64,000 nt of DNA from Linyphia triangularis. Lineage: Eukaryota > Arthropoda > Arachnida > Araneae > Linyphiidae. Positions 1-12,029 of the stretch are shown here, in pieces. Position 1 is the stretch's first letter. Each line of letters begins with the position of its first letter. The stretch lies in the NCBI GenBank assembly GCA_963978545.1, contig OZ021723.1, positions 6,782,124 to 6,846,123 of the forward strand. Direction: 5' to 3'. The position numbers and the translations under genes were made by a program. The notes beneath the pieces were generated by a model that was given only the letters and a program-made list of their open reading frames with translations, did no database searches and had not been told where the DNA came from.

Positions 1-737
1 TTATTAACTTTGAAGTGAATTAAAGTGCTATAAGCAGAATTTTTCATCAATATTATCTTTTGCAAGCTTTTTTTAAAGGATAATTACATTCTGACATTAA
101 GAGGTTTCTGTCCTGTAAATAAGAGATAGAAATTCTTTTTATTATAATCATCAATCCAAATCATGAAAATAATTTTTCAAAAAGTGCGAAACATTCAAAA
201 TATACCTTAAATGATTTAGATAAACTAGGTAAAAGTTAAAAACAATGACGGTTTATCCATTTCAAAGTGGTCTTTAATAAGTTAAGTCAACTTCTAATTC
301 TCGTAATGGAATCTTCCAACAACAAGTAATTCGATTAACAAATAAAATAAACAATCCACGCTAATTTCCAGTCAAGCCTATCGCTTATAAACACTTAAAA
401 GTTTAAAAACCTAAGTAAGCCAATAGAATTCCCACGCTATCCTCTCTTCATATGCAGACAACAACAATTGTTCTAAGCTCCCTGTGTTACCCCATAAGGA
501 GTCAGAACCACTTATGCAACCCCCTTTCGGCACCACACACGCACCCTTCCAAACAAGATTAAGCAGGGCATATTCCAAAGGGTATTTCTAATCGCCACAG
601 CTGCATCAGGTGTTGCAAATCCGTTTTGAGCCATCAACACAGATATGCATGGATGCCGATCCTCGAAGGGAAAGCCAGTGACCTAAGAGGATTGGTCGAG
701 TAGCAAGGATCTTCTGTGAAAGGGTCCGCAGTCTCGT
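1..737. other. AT-rich non-coding DNA
   Basis: No open frame, RNA gene or clear repeat was recognised. The stretch from about 470 to 735 is richer in GC than its surroundings and resembles low-copy sequence or an unrecognised old repeat, but nothing in it can be named. Confidence 0.5.
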
Positions 738-1690
738 AATTGTTTACTTTTTAAGGAGAAAATGGGACACTAATATCACTAAAAATGACGTTTTACCCCC
801 ATTTGATAAAACTTGCTGACGTCATTAGCTTCAATTTCGCGTTTGAATTTTTTAAATCCGATGATTTTAAGTGATAAAATCTTTATTTTAACTAACTATT
901 TTAACGTATCGTACACTCGTTGGCAAAAGTTAAAAATGCATTTTCCTCAGCTTCACTTTTTCACGTTTTACGCATGTTCGAAAAGCTCCTTGATAATCAT
1001 TTTTTGATAAATCCACCTAATTTTTTTTTGTATAAATAATTTGAATGTACTATAAAGAAATTCATACATGCTTTTTTATGTCACATAATTTTTAAATTTT
1101 TTTTTTTTTTTTTTCATGTTGAGAATTTGAAGTATGTGCATTTTTTAATGAAAAATCGCTAGCGTCAAATTTGAAATTTTATTCTTATTCATCTATAGCA
1201 CCTAAAGATAAGATATCGAATTGTTTACTTTTTAAAGGGACATGGCACACTGATATTACCAAAAATGACGTTTTTTCTCCCATTCTATAAAAATTGCTGA
1301 CGTCTCTAGCTTTAATTTCGCGTTTGAATTTTTGATATCCGATGATTTTAAGAGATAAAATCTTTATTTTAACGTATCGTACACTCGTTGGCAAAAGTTA
1401 AAAATGCATTTTTCTCAACTTTACTTTTTCACGTTTTACTTATGTTCAAAAAGCTCCTTGCGATTCATTTTTTGATAAATCCACCTAATTTTTTTTGTAT
1501 AAATAATTTTGAATGTATTATAATACTATAAAGAAATTCATACATGCTTTTTTATGTCACATAATTTTTCTATTTTTTATTTTTTTTATTTTTTCATGTT
1601 GAGAATTTGAAATGTGTGCATTTTTTAATGAAAAATCGCTAGCGTCAAATTTGAAATTTTATTCTTGTTCAAATATAGCACCTAAAGATA
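738..1690. repeat. Tandem duplication of a ~0.48-kb segment
   Basis: Two head-to-tail copies lie at about 738-1210 and 1219-1690, offset by 481 bases. Both start with AATTGTTTACTTTTTAA, share a block around GACGTTTT and GCTGACGTC, and end at CACCTAAAGATA. They differ by scattered substitutions, poly-T length changes and small indels (for example, an ACTAACTATTTTA segment present only in copy 1). It is non-coding, and no terminal inverted repeats or target duplication were found, so it is a local duplication rather than a recognised transposon. Confidence 0.85.
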
Positions 1691-1929
1691 AAAGCCTGTA
1701 TGAAAACGTTTATAATGTATTGATAAACAACTTCACATTTTCTTTTATGTTCGTTAAAATACTGTGTCGCGAAGAGCATTTTGAAAAAAGTTAAAATTTC
1801 GTATTATTTTAATACATTTTTCTCAATAATTTACTATCTATTTTTAATTTTCTGCTCAAATTTTGTTGTTGCGTTATAAGTCATATCTTCTATGTTTGTG
1901 GCAAGTTTTATTTAATTCTAAGCAAAACT

Positions 1930-2155
1930 AAAGAATTATGGAAAAAGTGTCCCATGTTCCCTTGATACTATAGATGCAGAGTCTTTTGGAAAGGATTCCA
2001 TAACTTTGAAATAACATAGTTTCGAAGCAGTGTGAGGCAAAAAGGAGAGACAATTTGTGTAACAGAAAGACAGGTATGGAAATTTAAATACACTGGTTTT
2101 GCAAAATTGGCTCTGAGAGTCCACGGAATGGGCGAAATTGTAAAGTGGTTTTCCA
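1930..2155 (+). repeat. Dispersed repeat D, tail segment
   Basis: This segment has the order 'TTTTGGAAAGGATTCC ... ATAACTTTGAAAT ... GACAGGTA ... TTTAAATACACTGGT'. Diverged versions occur at about 11110-11290 (same strand) and, inverted, at about 3040-3155 and 31935-32100. In three of the four loci it lies next to a tRNA-like SINE head, so it probably belongs to one composite family (D). No coding capacity. Confidence 0.6.
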
Positions 2156-2359
2156 TGGGAATAATTTTAAAATTATATTTCTGAATTCAAATATAGAATT
2201 TGAATTATCATTTATTTATTTTATTTTAAATAGGTTTTAGACTATCATCGTAATAAAAATTAAAAAAAAAATATATATATATATATTTTAAGTTTTATTT
2301 ATAAATTAAAAAAAATTACTGGAAAAATTGGGGATCAAAGGACGAGATAATCCGGAACA

Positions 2360-3160
2360 GCCGCTTTAAGGGTTTTAAGTTGATGGTGACTGCCTACGGC
2401 ACACCTGATGGCCGTGGGGTTAGCGATCTGGCTTGTATGCTAAAGGTGCAGCGATCGAATCCTGGGGTAAGCATGGATGTTCGTTGTGGTTCGGAATTCA
2501 CGATAAACTGTAGATTAGCTGTTATTGTGCACAAAAATAGGCCGTTGAGCGTACAAACCAACCAAATAACTGCATATGGTTGATAGGTGAGGTCCATTTT
2601 CATTTGGACGGATCTGTCAACAAACAAAACTGGTGGGTATAGAAGCAGTATAGGACACCTTTGTCGACTTTTTCTTGGCGACAACAAGAAAGCACCAAGA
2701 CTGCAAGGGTTGCCAGTTTGTAACCTACGGGATATCGTTTAGGAAGGCGGGGTAGCCAGAAGTCTAAAAAAGTGCCAATCCAATTAGTTCAAATCGGGAA
2801 AAGTCGTCAGTGGGGTCCTATACTGCTTCTGTTCCAACTGGAGAATATGGGGAACTGAAAACCCATCGGTGTGACTTGCAAAACCCCTACAATTTGCAAA
2901 AGCGATCGTTTAGACCGCACTATCCAGTGAATGGATCACAACTGTACTCAGTAAAGGAATCATAGGAGACTTTTTTTCATGAAGGCCAAATCATTCCGAT
3001 AATTTTACAATAATTTGTTGCCACATTTCAGTATTGTAAATAATTTGACAAACTGGTGTATTTAAAATTCTCCGCCTGTCTAGCCAGCATTCCAATTTGT
3101 CTCTTCTTTCTGACCCTCACTTTTCTGTAGTTTTGTCAATTGAAAGTTAGGAAGTCTGCT
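2360..3160 (+). mobile_element. Composite SINE-like family D, copy 1
   Basis: The head at about 2395-2480 looks tRNA-derived: a GGCCGTGGGGTTAGCG A-box-like stretch, then GATCGAATCC as a B-box-like motif, followed by CATGGATGTTCGTTGTGGTTCGGA. The same head is at about 31215-31310 and, inverted, at 11425-11530. A downstream block (GGGGAACTGAAAACCCATC at about 2850) matches the inverse of about 11640-11658, and the tail near 3055-3150 matches other D copies. Whether this is a long SINE or several old repeats side by side cannot be decided without an alignment. A 23-base poly-A follows at about 3164. Confidence 0.6.
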
Positions 3161-3349
3161 TGGAAAAAAAAAAAAAAAAAAAAAAAGCTTGTACTTTCCA
3201 TGTGGTCATGGATGAAGAAAGATGATTAAGTTAATTACAGTTACTTCTTATCCTGTTGTGCTAAGCACAGAAGTTGTATCTGCAACTGAGCTCAAAATGA
3301 GAAAGTTTAATAACTTAATGTAGTTGTTTAATGTAATTGACTTTTTTAA

Positions 3350-3915
3350 TAGTTCCACCATCAGTTCAGTATTACCATCATCATTATTAGCTTCAATATG
3401 AATATTGATAACATTAATGCTGATTCTGTCAAATACCTCCTCTGCGCTTAGTACTATATTATTATAATCATTATTACTATCATCATTGTTAGTTTCAATA
3501 GGAGTATTGATGACAGTAATGATTGATGCGGTCAAATACAACCACTGTGCTTAGCACAGTATAACTTTATTCAGTATTACTATCATCATTGTTAGTTCAG
3601 TATGAAGATTGATAACAGTAATGATGATGTGGTCAGATATCACCTCTGTGCTTATCACGGTATCACTATAATAAATAATACTATAATCATTGTTAATTTC
3701 AATATGAATATTGATAATAGTTATAATAATGAGGTATATGTGCTTAGCACAGCATAACATTACTATAATCAGTATTACTATTATCATTATTAGTTTCAAT
3801 ATGAATATTTATAAGAGTTATTATGATTCGGTTTTTGTGCTTACCATAGAATTACTATAATAAGCATTACTATTATCATTATTAGTTTCAATATCATAAA
3901 TGATAAAAGCAATGA
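3350..3915. repeat. Degenerate ~110-120-bp tandem repeat rich in TCA/ATT
   Basis: About five diverged units repeat the order 'AGTATTACTATCATCAT-TATTAG-TTCAATATGAATATTGATAA ... GTGCTTAGCACAGTAT'. Each unit includes the short palindrome TGCTTAGCA. The translations through it (Ile/Asn/Asp-rich) are simple-sequence artefacts. Confidence 0.75.
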
Positions 3916-3949
3916 TGGTGCTATTATCAACAATCATATTATTATTATT

Positions 3950-4440
3950 CTCATGTTTCGCGTTTTTCTCTAACTCAAGCATTCGCAACAAAGGGGAAAT
4001 TTTAAGAGAATACTTTTCCCTATTCTCATCAAGCCTTAGTCGAGCCGGAGAACTAATCAGTTATCCCCCACTCTTGTTCCATCTTTTCGGGACAGTGGCT
4101 AATTGTCAGGGGAATTCGGGAAATCTTTTTTCCTGCGGGAGAGGGGGAGGAGAGCCAATCAAATCGCGCCCTTAATACCAAAGAGGGAGGGTGGAGAGAA
4201 GGATTTTATGGCTGATCCCTCTTTCGACTCTATTAGCCTGTCCCTCTGTCTATAATCCCGATCTTCTGCTAATACCTCGTGTCACATTCACTTGGGTGGA
4301 GGCTTCGTTTGAGAGCTTTGTAGTAGAAAGAGCTTGACCACATGCTTAACAGAGGCGTCAAGAGAAAGAGGGAAGGGAGGTACTGGAGAGTGAAATTCAG
4401 TAGATGATTGGCGGAGGGGAGGTATTAATAAGTTTGATTT
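3950..4440. other. GC-richer low-copy block, no gene seen
   Basis: This block is distinctly richer in GC than its flanks (for example, GCGGGAGAGGGGGAGG near 4136) and lacks the repeat motifs seen elsewhere. No credible exon was found. It is one of several such islands in the window. Confidence 0.3.
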
Positions 4441-4444
4441 GTAG

Positions 4445-5068
4445 AGATATGCGTCAACGGGGAGTTGAACCAGGGACTCCTAGATCAGTAGACTGGCGTG
4501 TTTGCCACTAGACAATAGTGGCCACTACGACCCTTTCCAGTGAGACGCAAAGGGGCGAGCGATTGAGTTGCTTGCGTGTGAGTTGCCCTTGGCAGTGAGT
4601 CGCCAGAGGTTGCTTGCTGATGTGGTAGTAGGGAGTGTGTATAGTATTTTTAGAAGGATCTGAGAGATGGCAGTATGATTCGTTGTCCTGTAGTCACCAC
4701 GGGTAGCTAACGGGACTAGTCACCAATGTGTTGAACCAGGGAGGACTCCTAGATCAGTAGACAGGCGTGTTGGCCACTAGACAATAGTGGCCACTACATA
4801 GCCCTTTTCCAGGGAGTCACGAAGGGGCGAGCGATTGAGTTGCTTGCGTGTGAGTTGCGCGTGGCAGTGAGTCGCCAGAGGTTGCTTGCTGAAGTGGTAG
4901 TAGGGAAGTCGTATAGTATTTTCAGAAGGCGCTGAGAGATGGCAGTGTGATTCGTTGTCCAGTAGTCACCAATGTGCGCTAATGGGACTAGTCACCAATG
5001 TGTCGAACCAGGAACTCCTAGATCAGTGGACAGGCGTGTTAACCACTAGACAATAGTGACCACTACAG
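4445..5068 (-). mobile_element. tRNA-derived SINE family B, three heads and two bodies
   Basis: Read on the minus strand, three tRNA-like heads (about 5066-5000, 4797-4730 and 4530-4455) carry 'GTCTAGTGGTTAACACGCCTG' (A-box-like), 'CTACTGATCTAGGAGT' and 'CCTGGTTCGAC' or 'CCTGGTTCAAC' (B-box-like). The heads are spaced 266 and 272 bases apart and separated by a shared body containing GCAAGCAACCTCTGGCGAC and CTGCCATCTCTCAG. The heads outnumber the bodies by one, the arrangement also found at 29.7 and 31.4 kb. RNA polymerase III origin is inferred from the box motifs. Confidence 0.8.
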
Positions 5069-5069
5069 A

Positions 5070-6720
5070 TATATAAAACTAGCGATATGTGTTATGACTT
5101 TATTTGTGTGTGAGGAAACAAAATATTATTAAGAGGGAATGTCAGTATGTTCCTGCCTCATAGATATCTTTTTATTTTTTTATTTTTTTAGAATCAATTA
5201 TTTCTGACAGAGTATTACTTTGAAGTATATGACATTTTGTAATTGACGCAGCATAAGCAATCAAAAAAGTCCATTAGTAAAATTTGAAATCAAAATAACA
5301 AATGTTTTTTTTTTTTAATTTTTTATTTTATTTTATTATTATTATTTTTTTATTTTATTTTATTTTATTGATAATTTCTTAAAGCAATCATGAACTTGCT
5401 TATAAAAACTTCTTTTGTGTAATAAGAAAATAACTAGTTGTTTTGCTATTGATTATTATTGTTGCGGTTGTTGTTATATCTGTTGTAAATTTCATATGCT
5501 TCGAAGCAATACTCTAGTAGAAATTGTGGTTGACAAAAAAAAAAAAAAAACGTCTATTGGGAAAGCACAGAATAATGTTCACTCTTAACCGGTATCTACA
5601 GTCATTTATTAATTAACAAGGACTTACAATTATTGCAAGGTTAAATAGGGTTAAGGTCTTTTTTAGAGGATAAACTATTAATTAAAGAGAATTTGATTTA
5701 TTGTAAATAAGAGATATTTGCCGGGTTACATTATAGTTTTGGATTATACAATACTGTTGTTATTAGAGGTTGATTGTATTGGGATTTCTTTAGCGAAAGA
5801 GGACAATACTGCTCTGGAAGAACCTAAGATCGGTATCAGTATGAAGGGAAAGAGGAAAGATTTTTAAGTAAAATAACTCGCATTTGAATCAGGTGTAGGA
5901 GGAAAATAAGCAATAAGTTCTCCGACATCCGACGGAAAACTATAAGTCACAAGCTTTACCGTATCTATTCATTTCGAAAAAAGAACCGTGGTCCACCGGT
6001 GACGCTCGACCACTGGACCTCTTGAGTGCTAGATGTGCATTCTGTTTTCCAACAGTGGTTGTGGTATTAATAATACTACTATTGTTGTTGTTATTATTAT
6101 TATTTTTAAGTATTGTAATTATCATTATTATTATTATTGCTACATTATTATTATTATTATTATTATCGTAAATTTACTTTAATAAGGGCTATTAGAAAAA
6201 ATTGTTTTAAGTAAAAGTAAATGAAAAATATATAGATTCAAAAAGTATTGTTGAAAGTGTATTCATTAAAATAAATTTCTCAAGCGAATACAATGTATTC
6301 TAAAATTTAAGGTCGTAACAAAGCAATAATGTTAGAAAACAATTTTTTAGTTTAAATGATTAAATTTGGCATTGAAAACTTTAAATAAGGTTTATGCAGA
6401 TAAATACCTTTTTAATTTGTTTATAAGTGTTGTTTCATATTAACTTTAAAACTACATTTAAATACATTTGTTCCTTTTAAATTTAAAAAAAAAATTACTC
6501 AAAATCTAAAATTATTTTAACTTTAACAATGACGGCACATAAAATAATTTGGAATTAAACTTACATAAATGACATTTAAAAAAAGTTAAATATTGTTGTT
6601 CCCTATTATTAGCAACAATTTAATTAATTTTTAATAGCTTTGTCAGACTAAAAGAACAAACCTGTTGATCAAACTACGAAACAATGTTTTCAGAAAAATA
6701 AAATTCTCTTTCACAAACAA
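5070..6720. other. AT-rich non-coding DNA with simple repeats
   Basis: There is no gene. The stretch includes T-rich runs with TTTTA-type repeats near 5300-5370, poly-A at about 5535 and an ATT-rich trinucleotide tract at about 6070-6170. Short open frames here are chance or simple-sequence products. Confidence 0.6.
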
Positions 6721-7270
6721 ACTACCATTTCCGCTTGACTTATGATTCCGCGGAGAATTTTATAAGCTTCCGAAACATAATACTTTTTTACATAAATCTC
6801 AAAATCCCCAGCAACAACCTATTAATAAATGAGAGCTAATTAAACGGCTTTGCAATTGTTTTAGAGCGTACAAAATCTCTACCAATTCGAGAATTTATTA
6901 TTCATTTAAGTCGTAACAACCGTTGCGCCTTTTTGATACTGTCAGGCAAAATCGAGCTTCTTTGTCCCTTGTCACATCTGCGTCACCGTTGCCATTTCGC
7001 GATTATTAATTACCGCCGGAAAAATGTATAACGGGACTTTATTTCTTCTCTCGCGAATGGCATTACCGGAAGAAAGCCGATTAACGCACGAGTTAGAAAA
7101 AGCATTTCATAATACCGTCCCCGATACCCAGTCAAAGTTTAATGATTTCCGAGGAATTTTTACATACTCAGAGGGGTATTAATTTAATTATTAATTAGAC
7201 ATTCCCGGGTTTGGGAATAAATGCAAGCATAGAAACCTCGTTATTCCTGGAATTATAATAGAAGCCGAAT
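6720..7270. promoter_or_regulatory. Possible conserved non-coding block (unproven)
   Basis: This stretch is complex, has no repeat copy elsewhere in the window, and mixes GC-richer words with several TAATTA/ATTAATTA motifs (about 6836, 7007, 7178, 7191), the core recognised by many homeodomain proteins. No reading frame stays open. A regulatory role is only an inference from sequence complexity; a cross-species comparison would decide it. Confidence 0.2.
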
Positions 7271-7970
7271 CTAGGTATAAGAAAACACGTCAAAGCTAAT
7301 ATGTATTTTTGTTTTCAATTTGTGTGTGTTGGAGAACGGAAAAGGGAATTTTCGCGTTTGAGCTGAATAAAAAAATGACGCGATGCGGCTTTGTTTGTGC
7401 TTGGAGTATCACTTGAAGAAGCGGGTATTTTGTTGTAGCCGCCTTGGGTAGCTTTTCTGCCATCTGTCAAGAGAAGAATGGAAGATTATACGGTTTAGTT
7501 GAATATGTTATGAAGGATTAAATATATTTTACGTTGCGGATTTAGATAATCCCTTATGTCAATTTTTTTTTTTAAATTTGATAACTTGAGGATATGTATA
7601 GTTGGGGATAGAGTCTATGGACAAATATATAAGAATAAAATTTTCCGACAGAGTACATCAGAAATAAGCTGAACATTTGCTTTGTTGAAGAGTTTTTAAA
7701 TCAAAGTTAATGGGAAAATCTATAATTTTAGTAATTTTTTTTTTTTGGCATTAGGAAGTAAATTCAAAATTCGATTTGATATCCAAAGGAAATTGCATTA
7801 TGTAAAAGTGTACTGACAAAATGTGCAAGTAGTCAATTTTTGTCTCTTTTCTTCCGTACACTTTCCAATTTCTTCAGGCTTTGTTTTTAATCTTAAAATA
7901 TGGATATAAATTGCTGAATTCACTAGCAACGTTCGTTATATTTACCACACTCTTGTATAATAATTCCTGA
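7271..7970. other. Non-coding DNA, nothing recognised
   Basis: AT-rich low-copy sequence with T-runs. No gene, tRNA-like motif or repeat copy was recognised. Confidence 0.5.
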
Positions 7971-8250
7971 TGTCTATTTCTGCCACTATGAAGTGCTTAT
8001 CCCCGTCAAATACGCTTTATAATTTTGAGATATGATAAGATTACGAGGTAGAAATCTTATCGCGCATACCTCTCTTCACCGCCCCCCTCCCCCTTCCAAA
8101 AAAGAACGTTGAGCCTATGACCTATTTAATCTGCACAAGCCTCCATTATTGTATACACCAGCATTCGGCGAAGTCAGGACCGAACCCAAAATCTACGGCT
8201 CATAAGCTCGGTGTCTTTAACCGTCTGGCCACTGGAGTCCGGGCCGAATG
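7971..8250 (-). mobile_element. tRNA-derived SINE family C, copy 1
   Basis: The reverse complement aligns along its length with 14886-15175. Shared words include CTCCAGTG, AAAGACACCGA, TGGGTTC-GTCCTG, GCGCGATAAG, ACCTCGTA and AAGCACTTCATA-TGGCA. The head resembles a tRNA, with GGGTTCGGTCCTG in the B-box position. A C-rich tract (8080-8095) interrupts the body of this copy. Confidence 0.8.
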
Positions 8251-9095
8251 TTTAAATGTCTAGTCGAAAGTATAAAAATGGTCCCAACGATTAAGGCTTA
8301 CGTATAGGTTTCAACATTTTTTTTTTAATTTTAAATTTAAAAATTAGACCGTTGCACTTTGAAAAGTACATTATTTGTTAAACTGTTTCCAATATATATA
8401 TTTTTTTTAATTTTGTTAATTTTAATAATTAATTAACATTTAATCAACTAATTAGGCCAATTTCGAACAGTAATGACAAAAATTTCAATTAACCTACAGA
8501 TACAATTTTGGTGTTCAATAATGCGGAATACCCTGCTCTATGTTTTGGCCCTATTAACAGAATTTTACAGTGTGTATATTTTGTGATATCTTGCTTTAAC
8601 TGATTCTATTAGAAAAATCCAAGTTTTTTTTATTTAGAATCTTATCTTTAAAATTCAATTAAAAAAAATATTTATTTAAAAATCACTTCGTATTTAGGGC
8701 CAAAACATTCAACAATGTATGCAGATTATATAGCAAAAAACTAATTTCAAAAAATATTATTTATACTGGAGTTATAACTGTTTGAATGAAATGCAAAATA
8801 GAAAAAACTACAAACTGAGAATAACTTAAAAAAAGTATTTTTTATATAAAAAACTGTTATTATTATACTAATTATTATATATTTCCTTTTTAGTATGCTC
8901 CTCCACCATAGGGTTTCCTTCTTTTGTGTTGTTTTTATTTTGTTTTTGTTTTTTACGGCTTTACAAAACTTCCCCAATTTTTGTGAGTTTTGCGATTTGA
9001 AGCCTATATCTATACCTTAACTGCTGATTTTATTCCTACAATAAAAAATGGGCAAAAGATAATACATATTTACAACAAAATACCAACCAAAAGCT
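8251..9095. other. AT-rich non-coding DNA
   Basis: No gene was recognised. T- and A-runs are frequent, and the phrase 'TTTTGGCCC' with its inverse 'GGGCCAAAA' (8543 and 8697) brackets about 160 bases, a weak hint of an old inverted-repeat element. Confidence 0.4.
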
Positions 9096-9832
9096 TTAAG
9101 GCGTCTTCTCACTTTAGGCACCTCGAAAATAGGCTATTTTCGCGATTTTTTTTCGAGGATTTTTGCAAACAATTATGGGATAAAATGGATCCTATATAAT
9201 AAACACATCTTTCAAGTACAAGAAAATTTTTATTTTTATTTTTTTGAACAATTATTATAATAAAACAGTAGCATCGAAAAACCCGTGTAGAAATGTAATG
9301 TTTGTGGCTTGTTGATGGTATCTCCGAGACAGGTCATCTGAAACAAAAAAATAAAACAGTTTTAGATTCAGTATGTCATTGGCTATAGCGCATATCATCA
9401 GATTTTTGATATTCGCGAAAATAACAAAATGACGCACGTTTTTCGAAAAAGTAAAAAAAACAAAAAAACCCGTGTTTTTTTTGCAGTTTTTTGTAAAAAA
9501 AAAAATACTTCAAATCAAAATTTCAAAAATCTGATGATATGCGCTATAGCCATAACTATGAAGAATATGTCATTCAAATTTCATGACAATCGGCCGGATA
9601 GTTTCCGAAATTTCATCAACAAGCCACGAACATTACATTTCTACACTTGTTTTTCGATGCTACTGTTTTATTATAATAATAGTTCAAAAAAATAATTTTT
9701 TTTTTCTTGTACTTGAAAGATGTGTTTATTATATAGGATCCATTTTATCCCATAATTGTTTGCAAAAATCCTCGAAAAAAAATCGCGAAAATAGCCTATT
9801 TTCGAGGTGCCTAAAGTGAGAAGACGCCTTAA
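9096..9832. mobile_element. TTAA-flanked foldback element, copy 1 (737 bp)
   Basis: The element starts TTAAGGCGTCTTCTCACTTT and ends with its reverse complement. The inverted arms pair for about 200 bases outright (9096-9300 with 9630-9832), and inner segments around 'ATCATCAGATTTTTGATATT' also pair. Both ends sit on TTAA. A second copy with the same tips is at 55823-56556. No transposase is encoded, so it is a non-autonomous MITE. TTAA target sites are typical of piggyBac and of Sola3; the family is not assigned because the GGCG tips do not look like classic piggyBac ends. Confidence 0.88.
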
Positions 9833-10335
9833 GATTAGAAACATGGTAATCCTTTCCAATTTTTTTTTACCAGTTTTGAACTTCTCCGTGTCCCCTATTT
9901 TCCTTCAAGTTTTCAAAATACAGTTCAATGATTACGAAACAATAGATTTGAATCACTTACATTTGAACTACCATTCGTACTTTGCTCAATGGGTGCTATC
10001 CCTCCCAGGAAAGAATTATCGTTTGATCTCTTATTAACTGACAAGGCCGAGAAAGGACAGGGGAGGGAGAGTTTGATATGTGGATACGCCACAATCTCGT
10101 AAGCTGATTACAAATACAGTTAGGAGAGGAAAAACGTGCCCCCCATCTCCTTTCCCCCAGCACACGTCATAATCTGCCCTTCAATTTGTGAAACTGCATT
10201 GACCAATTCAACGCCACGTGTGTTTTTCCTTGGGGATTGGGGGTTTGTGTACTTTTAGACTTGGGGACTGACTATACACCTATATATGGGGGAATTAGAA
10301 GCAAAAGGATCCAAGTGACTTTTCTTAACTTATGA
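9833..10335. other. Low-copy block with GC-richer island
   Basis: From about 10030 to 10275 the sequence is GC-richer and complex (for example, CCCCCATCTCCTTTCCCCC). No exon, RNA gene or repeat match within the window was found. Confidence 0.3.
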
Positions 10336-10336
10336 G

Positions 10337-11050
10337 AAAATACACTTTAAATTTCTTATTTATATTAAATTCGTATGAAAATTATTCGGTGTTCAAATAC
10401 TTACCACTAGGATGAAGATATCACTAGTTTTCATAGAATTCGATATAAATAAGAATTTTTAAAGTGTATTTTCTCAAAAGTTAAGGAAATTCACTTAGAC
10501 CCCTCTTGCGAAAATACACTTTGAGAAAATACACTTTAAAGTTCCTTATTTATATTAAATCTGTATGAAAATGATTTGTTGTTCATATACTAATCTCTGG
10601 AATGAAGATGTCATTAGTTTTCATAGAATTTTATATAAATAAGAGTTCTTAAAGTGTATTTTCTCAAAAGTTAAGGAAATTCCCTTAGACCTCTCTTACG
10701 AAAATACACTTTAAATTTCTTATTTACATTAAATTCGTATGAAAATTATTCAGTGTTCAAATGCTTACTTCAGGGATGAAGATATCACTAGTTTTCATAG
10801 AATTCGATATAAATAAGAATTTTTAAAGTGTATTTTTTCAAAAGTTAAGGAAATTCACTTTGACCCCTCTTGCGAAAATACACTTTGAGAAAATACACTT
10901 TAAAGTTCCTTATTTATATTAAATCTGTATGAAAATGATTTGTTGTTTATATACTAATCTCTGGAATGAAGAAGTCATTAGTTTTCATAGAATTTTTTAT
11001 AAGTAAGAAACTTTAAAGTGTATTTTCTCAAAAGTTAAGAAAAGTCATTT
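10337..11050. repeat. Tandem array of hairpin units, 364-bp dimers
   Basis: Four units each carry AAAATACACTTTAAA...TCTTATTTATAT and, about 120 bases on, its inverse ATATAAATAAGA...TTTAAAGTGTATTTT, so each can fold into a long stem. Left arms start near 10337, 10526, 10701 and 10890; units 1 and 3, and 2 and 4, are each exactly 364 bases apart, and units 2 and 4 share the extra prefix AAAATACACTTTGAG. The array is therefore two copies of a two-hairpin dimer. No protein is encoded. Confidence 0.88.
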
Positions 11051-11099
11051 AGAACCCTTTTATTCTCAAGTCCTCATATGAATTGTGAATAGTGTTTTA

Positions 11100-11660
11100 T
11101 ATTATGGAAAATACAGGGACTTTTGGAAAGGACTCCCGAACTATGAAGCGAAATAACTGAGAAACGTAGAAATGAGAGAGAGAAAGAAAGAGAAAGATAG
11201 AGAAAGAAAGAGGAAGATAGAGAAAGAAAGAGAGAGAAGTGGTAAGTTGAATCGAAAGATATGAAATTTTAAATACATTGGTTTACAATATTAGTAACTA
11301 TATTGAAATGTGGCAACAAATTATTGTAAAATCTGAATATAGAGGTTTATATGTTTGTAGGCTCAAGGACCTATTTTTATGCACAGTAACTGCTAATCAG
11401 ACCGGGACCTATAGCTTAACGTTTATTCCGAACCACAACGAACATCCATGCTCAATCCGGGATTCAAATCCGGCACCTTTGGCAGCGAAGCCAGAGTGCT
11501 AACCCCACAGCCATCAAATGGGCCTGAATATAGAGAAATGAGTTTATTATTTCTCTTATGAAATAGTGTCTTATGATCCTTTTACTAAATAGAGCAGCTC
11601 AAATGGCCACTTTCGCAGAATGCAATGGTTTTTCAAGACACACAGATGGGCTTTCAGTTC
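11100..11660 (-). mobile_element. Composite SINE-like family D, copy 2
   Basis: The minus-strand head at about 11530-11425 reads GATGGCTGTGGGGTTAGC, then TTTGAATCCCGG in the B-box position, then CATGGATGTTCGTTGTGGTTCGGA. Flanking blocks match the body (11590-11660) and tail (11110-11290) of the 2.4-3.2-kb and 31.2-32.1-kb copies. A GA-rich microsatellite (11176-11238) has expanded inside the tail. Confidence 0.7.
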
Positions 11661-12029
11661 CCCAGCAAAAATATTCAGTCTTTTGGTATAACAGTCGTAT
11701 GAAGAGATTATTTAAATTTTTATGTACTATCCATAAGTACTTATAAGAATAAGACCACACGTCCGTTTTTCATGCTTTGTAAGCGCTGCTTCTTTTTATG
11801 CAGCTTCAAAATCTATACAAGCCGGCCATGTTCTTTAATCCCTTGACATACAAATAAAATTGCTTGGTGCCGAAACACAACTTCAGGTTAGATCATGATA
11901 CCACCCTAACCAGAACATACGGTAAGCATGGATTTATTGTAAACAAATTATTAATTTCCTGTCTTTTATCGTGATTGTCTTTTGTCTTCAAATAAATCAA
12001 GAAAATGCAATATGGCGATGTCCTCATTT
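11661..12029. other. Non-coding DNA, nothing recognised
   Basis: No gene or repeat assignment could be made. The 3' part (from about 11950) may already belong to the dispersed repeat that follows. Confidence 0.4.
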
